A stretch of DNA of 64,000 nt from Nitrospira sp. GTDB taxonomy: Bacteria; Nitrospirota; Nitrospiria; Nitrospirales; Nitrospiraceae. The notes beneath the pieces are model-generated. The model was not told the origin of the DNA. It saw nothing but the letters and a program-made list of their open reading frames with translations, and did no database searches. This document shows positions 60,746-64,000 of the stretch, piece by piece. A program made the position numbers and the translations under genes. The DNA is taken from positions 620,001 to 684,000 of the forward strand of contig JARFXP010000002.1 in the NCBI GenBank assembly GCA_029194675.1. Direction: 5' to 3'. The first letter of the stretch is position 1; every line of letters starts with the position of its first letter.

Positions 60746-63700
60746 ATGGACAGCGATAATTTCTACATCAACCTGTTCGTGAAGGCACCGCACTGGTCCA
60801 CGCCTGAGCCGAACTCTGATGAAGCCGCGCGCTGGAGCAAGATCGCGGCTTTCTTGGAGTATATCTTGCGCCGTGTGCGGCAGCAGGAGCCGAACAAGCA
60901 GCTCAGAATGTTGGATATCGGGTGTGGCCGCGGGTGGCTCACCAATCTCGCTGCGGCATATGGCTTCTGTGAGGGTATTGAGCCGGTCGCAGGCGTCGTC
61001 GAGCATGCGCGCAAGCTGTTTCCCCATCTTCGGTTCGAAGGAGGGACGGCGGAGAACGTCTTGAGGCGGACCGACTTCGAGCCGTACGACGTTGTGCTCA
61101 CGTCGGAGGTCATTGAGCATGTTCCGCATGGGCAAAAAGAAGGGTTTCTCGCGCAACTGGCCAAACTGCTTAAGCCGGAGGGCTATCTCGTCCTTACGAC
61201 ACCGAGGGGTGAAATGTGGGAACAGTGGAAGACGGTTTCACCGCCCAATCAACCAGTGGAAGACTGGGTGACCGAAGAGCAGCTGCGGGCACTGTTTGCA
61301 TCGCAGGGATTCATAGCATTGGGGTTTGACCGCGTCCATGTCGAAGTGCCGAATCTTCGGTTTGTCCCGGCCCCGACACCAGCCGACTTGCGCTCCATGA
61401 ACCTGCTCCCCATCTATCAAGTGTGGTGCTGCCGCCGACCCGCCGGTCAATGTCCCATTCCCTTTACCCTGCCACCGAAGGTGTCCATCATTGTCCCGAC
61501 ATACAATCGCCCCGATCGTCTCCGGATGGCGCTCGCGAGCCTGGCTGCGCAGACGTATCAGGACTTCGAAGTCATCGTCGTCAACGATGCGGGCTGTGAC
61601 GTGGGGTTCGTCATCGCAGCCTGCACCGATCGACATCGAATCACAGCCATCACCCATGATCGAAACCGCGGTTTGGCTGCAGCCCGCAACAGCGGACTCC
61701 GTGCGGCGAAGGGCGCCTACATCGCCTATCTTGATGACGATGATCGCTATCTTCCCCATCATCTTGAGACTCTTGTCGACTATCTGGATTGTCGTGAATG
61801 CCGTGTCGCGTACACCGACGCCTGGCGAGTGCAGGAGCGGCAGACCGACGGCGAGTATGTCGAGACCGGACGCGATGTCCCGTACTCCTATGAATTCAGG
61901 CCGGCGGATTTGCTGGTCTCCAACTACTTTCCGGTTCTCTGCGTGATGCACGATCGAGCCTGTCTCGATGAGGTGGGCCTGTTCGATGAATCTCTCTTCG
62001 CTCATGAAGATTGGGATCTCTGGATCCGCATGGCGACTCGATTCCCGTTTAAACACCTGCCGGTCAGGACGGCCGAGTTTACCTGGCGGAGTGATGGCAC
62101 ATCCATGTCGAGCGGGACCAGGGCGACCTATCGTCGCACCACTGAAATCATTTATCGAAAATACGCGCCCTACGCAGAACAGATTGTCGGCGTCCGGGAA
62201 GCCCAGCAGCGGCATCTCGAAAATCTCCAATCGTCGATGCCGGTGAAGCCATACGTCTGCTCCATCATCATCCCGGTATGGAACAAGGTGGAACTGACCA
62301 GGCAATGTCTGACAGCGCTAGCCTCCAATGCGACCGATATCCCGTTCGAAGTGATCGTCGTCGACAATGGGTCCACGGATGGGACAGGGGAGTTTTTAGG
62401 GGAGATCAAGGGAGATGTGCAAATCCTCAGAAACGATCAGAACCTCGGGTTTGCCAAGGCGTGCAATCAAGGGGCTCGGGCGGCTCGCGGTAAATACCTG
62501 GTGTTCCTGAACAACGATACGATCCCTCAACCGCACTGGCTCAAGCCGTTGGTCAGCGAAGTGGATGAGCATCCTGAAGTTGGGGTAGTGGGCAGCAAAC
62601 TGCTCTTCGCGGACGGATCCGTCCAGCATGCGGGGGTGGTCTTCATGCGGTCACATCGGAGTGCCTATCACATCCATCGGACCTTCGCGAGTAACGCTTC
62701 TGCGGTGAATCAGCGGCGCGAGTTCCAGGCGGTTACTGCGGCTTGCATGCTCGTGCGTCGTGAGATCTTTGATGAGGTACAGGGATTCGACGAAGGTTTC
62801 ATCAATGGTTTCGAAGATGTGGATCTCTGTCTGAAGGTTCGGGGAAAGGGGTACCAGGTGATCTACCAACCCCGCAGCGTGTTGTATCACTTGGAAAGCC
62901 AAACTCCTGGTCGAAAAGAGCACGAGGTGCATAACAGCCGTCGGCTCCAAGAACGGTGGGGCGATCATTGGTGGCTGGGGGACGAGGATCTCCACTATCA
63001 CAGGGACGGGTTTAAATTGGTCGGCGGTTCTCAAGACGCAGAATTTGCAACACAATTGAAACCGATGGGAGATATACGCGATCGGGCGGCTTGGGCTCAT
63101 GTCGCGGCCGCGCAAGCGGCTGCGCTGAAGCAAGATTGGCCGGCTGTCAAACGTGAACTCCGATTGGTGGACCACTGGCCGGATGACCGATTCGTGCTGT
63201 CCTGGGGCGCCATGGTGGCCGAGCGGATGAAAGAGCCGGTCCTACGGGTCCGGTTCCTCTCGCGCTATTTGGCGTTGGTTGATGCGCCTAGCGAGCGACT
63301 CGCGCTGATCCGTACGTTGGTCGAACAGAAGAACTTGGTGGATGCACAGGAACACCTCCGGATCCTGCTTGAGTCTTCCCCGGATCATGCGGAAGGACTG
63401 TTGATGAAAGGCATTCTGTGCATGCAGCGAGAACAATATGAGCAAGCGGAGCGCTCGTTCGCTTCGGCAATGCGGGAGGGAGCGGATCGCAGGAAATGTC
63501 TGATGGGGGTGGGAATGGCGGCAATGGGAAGGGCTTACACGCAAGGAGCCTGGGAGCGGTTTCTTGAGGTGCTGGACGAAAACCCCGACGATGCCGAGGC
63601 GATCCACTGGCTGCTCCGTGCCGGCACGGCACAAAACCGTTGGCCGGAGTTGGGTGAGCAACTGCATCGATATGTGACGAGAAATCCCGGTGACGTAGCC

Positions 63701-63868
63701 GTGCGATTTGCCTTCGCCAGCGTGTTGCTGAGGGGTGAACGGGTCGAAGCGGCTCGGCGGGAATATGATGCGCTTCAGGCGCTTGCACCAGGTTACGATG
63801 GGTTGGACCAACTCGGCCAGGCGATTGCAGGAAAACAAGCCGAGATCCTGACGGAAGCCGCCCATTGA
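60746..63868 (+). CDS. Multidomain SAM methyltransferase - two GT2 glycosyltransferases - TPR protein
   Basis: This is a 1040-residue cytoplasmic protein. Residues about 30-200 are a class I methyltransferase (LRMLDIGCGRGWLTNLAAA, DVVLTSEVIEHVPHGQ). The first GT2 domain (about 245-450) has VSIIVPTYNRPDRLRMALAS and AYIAYLDDDDRYLPHH. The second (about 505-740) has CSIIIPVWNKVELTRQCLTA, VVDNGSTDGTGEFLGE, VFLNNDTIPQPHW and GFEDVDLCLKVRG. TPR-like helices fill 790-1030. Both GT2 domains keep DxD-type motifs. It could build a methylated glycan on flagellin or an O-chain; acceptor and sugar are unknown. Flagellar neighbours favour flagellin. Confidence 0.85.
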   Translation: MDSDNFYINLFVKAPHWSTPEPNSDEAARWSKIAAFLEYILRRVRQQEPNKQLRMLDIGCGRGWLTNLAAAYGFCEGIEPVAGVVEHARKLFPHLRFEGGTAENVLRRTDFEPYDVVLTSEVIEHVPHGQKEGFLAQLAKLLKPEGYLVLTTPRGEMWEQWKTVSPPNQPVEDWVTEEQLRALFASQGFIALGFDRVHVEVPNLRFVPAPTPADLRSMNLLPIYQVWCCRRPAGQCPIPFTLPPKVSIIVPTYNRPDRLRMALASLAAQTYQDFEVIVVNDAGCDVGFVIAACTDRHRITAITHDRNRGLAAARNSGLRAAKGAYIAYLDDDDRYLPHHLETLVDYLDCRECRVAYTDAWRVQERQTDGEYVETGRDVPYSYEFRPADLLVSNYFPVLCVMHDRACLDEVGLFDESLFAHEDWDLWIRMATRFPFKHLPVRTAEFTWRSDGTSMSSGTRATYRRTTEIIYRKYAPYAEQIVGVREAQQRHLENLQSSMPVKPYVCSIIIPVWNKVELTRQCLTALASNATDIPFEVIVVDNGSTDGTGEFLGEIKGDVQILRNDQNLGFAKACNQGARAARGKYLVFLNNDTIPQPHWLKPLVSEVDEHPEVGVVGSKLLFADGSVQHAGVVFMRSHRSAYHIHRTFASNASAVNQRREFQAVTAACMLVRREIFDEVQGFDEGFINGFEDVDLCLKVRGKGYQVIYQPRSVLYHLESQTPGRKEHEVHNSRRLQERWGDHWWLGDEDLHYHRDGFKLVGGSQDAEFATQLKPMGDIRDRAAWAHVAAAQAAALKQDWPAVKRELRLVDHWPDDRFVLSWGAMVAERMKEPVLRVRFLSRYLALVDAPSERLALIRTLVEQKNLVDAQEHLRILLESSPDHAEGLLMKGILCMQREQYEQAERSFASAMREGADRRKCLMGVGMAAMGRAYTQGAWERFLEVLDENPDDAEAIHWLLRAGTAQNRWPELGEQLHRYVTRNPGDVAVRFAFASVLLRGERVEAARREYDALQALAPGYDGLDQLGQAIAGKQAEILTEAAH

Positions 63869-64000
63869 TTCGCCATCTCGTTCAGGCTGAGGGGTGTGAA
63901 AGCCAGGACCTGAAAGAACCCCTCAATCGGTTCAGATCGCGCAAGTGACATGGGAAGGATGCCACGCGCGCTAGTCATACAATTAGCGAGACTGGGAGAT

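Noticed and set aside
1..64000. CRISPR arrays, rRNA genes and prophage
   Set aside because: No regularly spaced repeats, no rRNA-like sequence and no phage structural genes were seen in the window.

Overview
The window reads as a chromosomal piece of a moderately GC-rich, Gram-negative, flagellated bacterium. Lipoproteins, periplasmic proteins and an L-ring/P-ring flagellum indicate an outer membrane. The gene content (CreA, several formylglycine-generating-enzyme-like proteins, a CsrA/FliW-linked flagellar cluster under both sigma-54 and sigma-28 control) fits Nitrospira (Nitrospirota). That assignment is inference from gene content; there is no rRNA here to test it.

Layout. (1) 0-12.5 kb: envelope and housekeeping genes: a cupredoxin-like copper protein, a HEAT-repeat protein, two FGE-fold proteins, a trypsin/PDZ protease, TsaC, two peptidyl-prolyl isomerases, an MFS transporter, tRNA-Ser(GCU), an aldo/keto reductase and an ICMT-like methyltransferase. 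Just past the tRNA lies a roughly 500-bp GC-rich non-coding block bounded by a perfect 20-bp inverted repeat. (2) 12.5-20.6 kb: accessory region with lipoproteins, a Sel1 protein, an intact two-frame IS5-family (IS427-type) insertion sequence with TA duplication, creA, and a TIR-nSTAND-FGE protein of bacterial immune-receptor architecture. Inverted copies of a short REP-like sequence bracket the TIR gene.

(3) 20.7-35.2 kb: flagellar block one: fliK-flgD-flgE, then fliL-M-N-O-P-Q-R-flhB-flhA-flhF-flhG-fliA. Each half begins with a sigma-54-type -24/-12 promoter. A transmembrane protein with a degenerate GGDEF domain follows. (4) 36.4-39.9 kb: an interruption holding hicBA, a truncated SBBP/DUF7948 surface protein and a HigBA-like toxin-antitoxin pair whose toxin appears to be read from a leaderless mRNA. 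(5) 40.2-50.9 kb: flagellar block two, again opening with a sigma-54-type promoter: flgF-G-A-H, a small unknown gene, flgI-J-M-N-K-L, csrA-fliW. FlgK and FlgL are enlarged and share inserted modules. Basal-body genes fliE-J and flgB-C, motor genes and flagellin are not in the window.

(6) 51-55.3 kb: probable defence island: a DUF2130 coiled-coil/PD-(D/E)XK-like protein translationally coupled to an OLD-family ATPase-TOPRIM nuclease, then a frameshifted remnant of a DNA methyltransferase, a ParDE-type toxin-antitoxin pair, and a second methyltransferase-like remnant. (7) 55.3-63.9 kb: signalling and surface modification: a BarA-like hybrid histidine kinase coupled to an HD-GYP phosphodiesterase, a PilZ protein, and a 1040-residue methyltransferase-glycosyltransferase-glycosyltransferase-TPR protein.

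Regulatory logic. Four sites share TCAAG-N15-NCCGATAR, upstream of flgM, csrA-fliW, the HD-GYP/kinase pair and the PilZ gene, and look like one FliA (sigma-28) regulon. Four sites match the sigma-54 -24/-12 pattern, upstream of fliK, fliL, flgF and, more weakly, the glycosyltransferase. Together they suggest a two-tier cascade: sigma-54 for hook, export and rod genes; FliA for anti-sigma factor, CsrA/FliW and c-di-GMP control. The strongest candidates for undescribed biology are the DUF2130-OLD pair, the TIR-nSTAND-FGE protein and the 500-bp inverted-repeat element.
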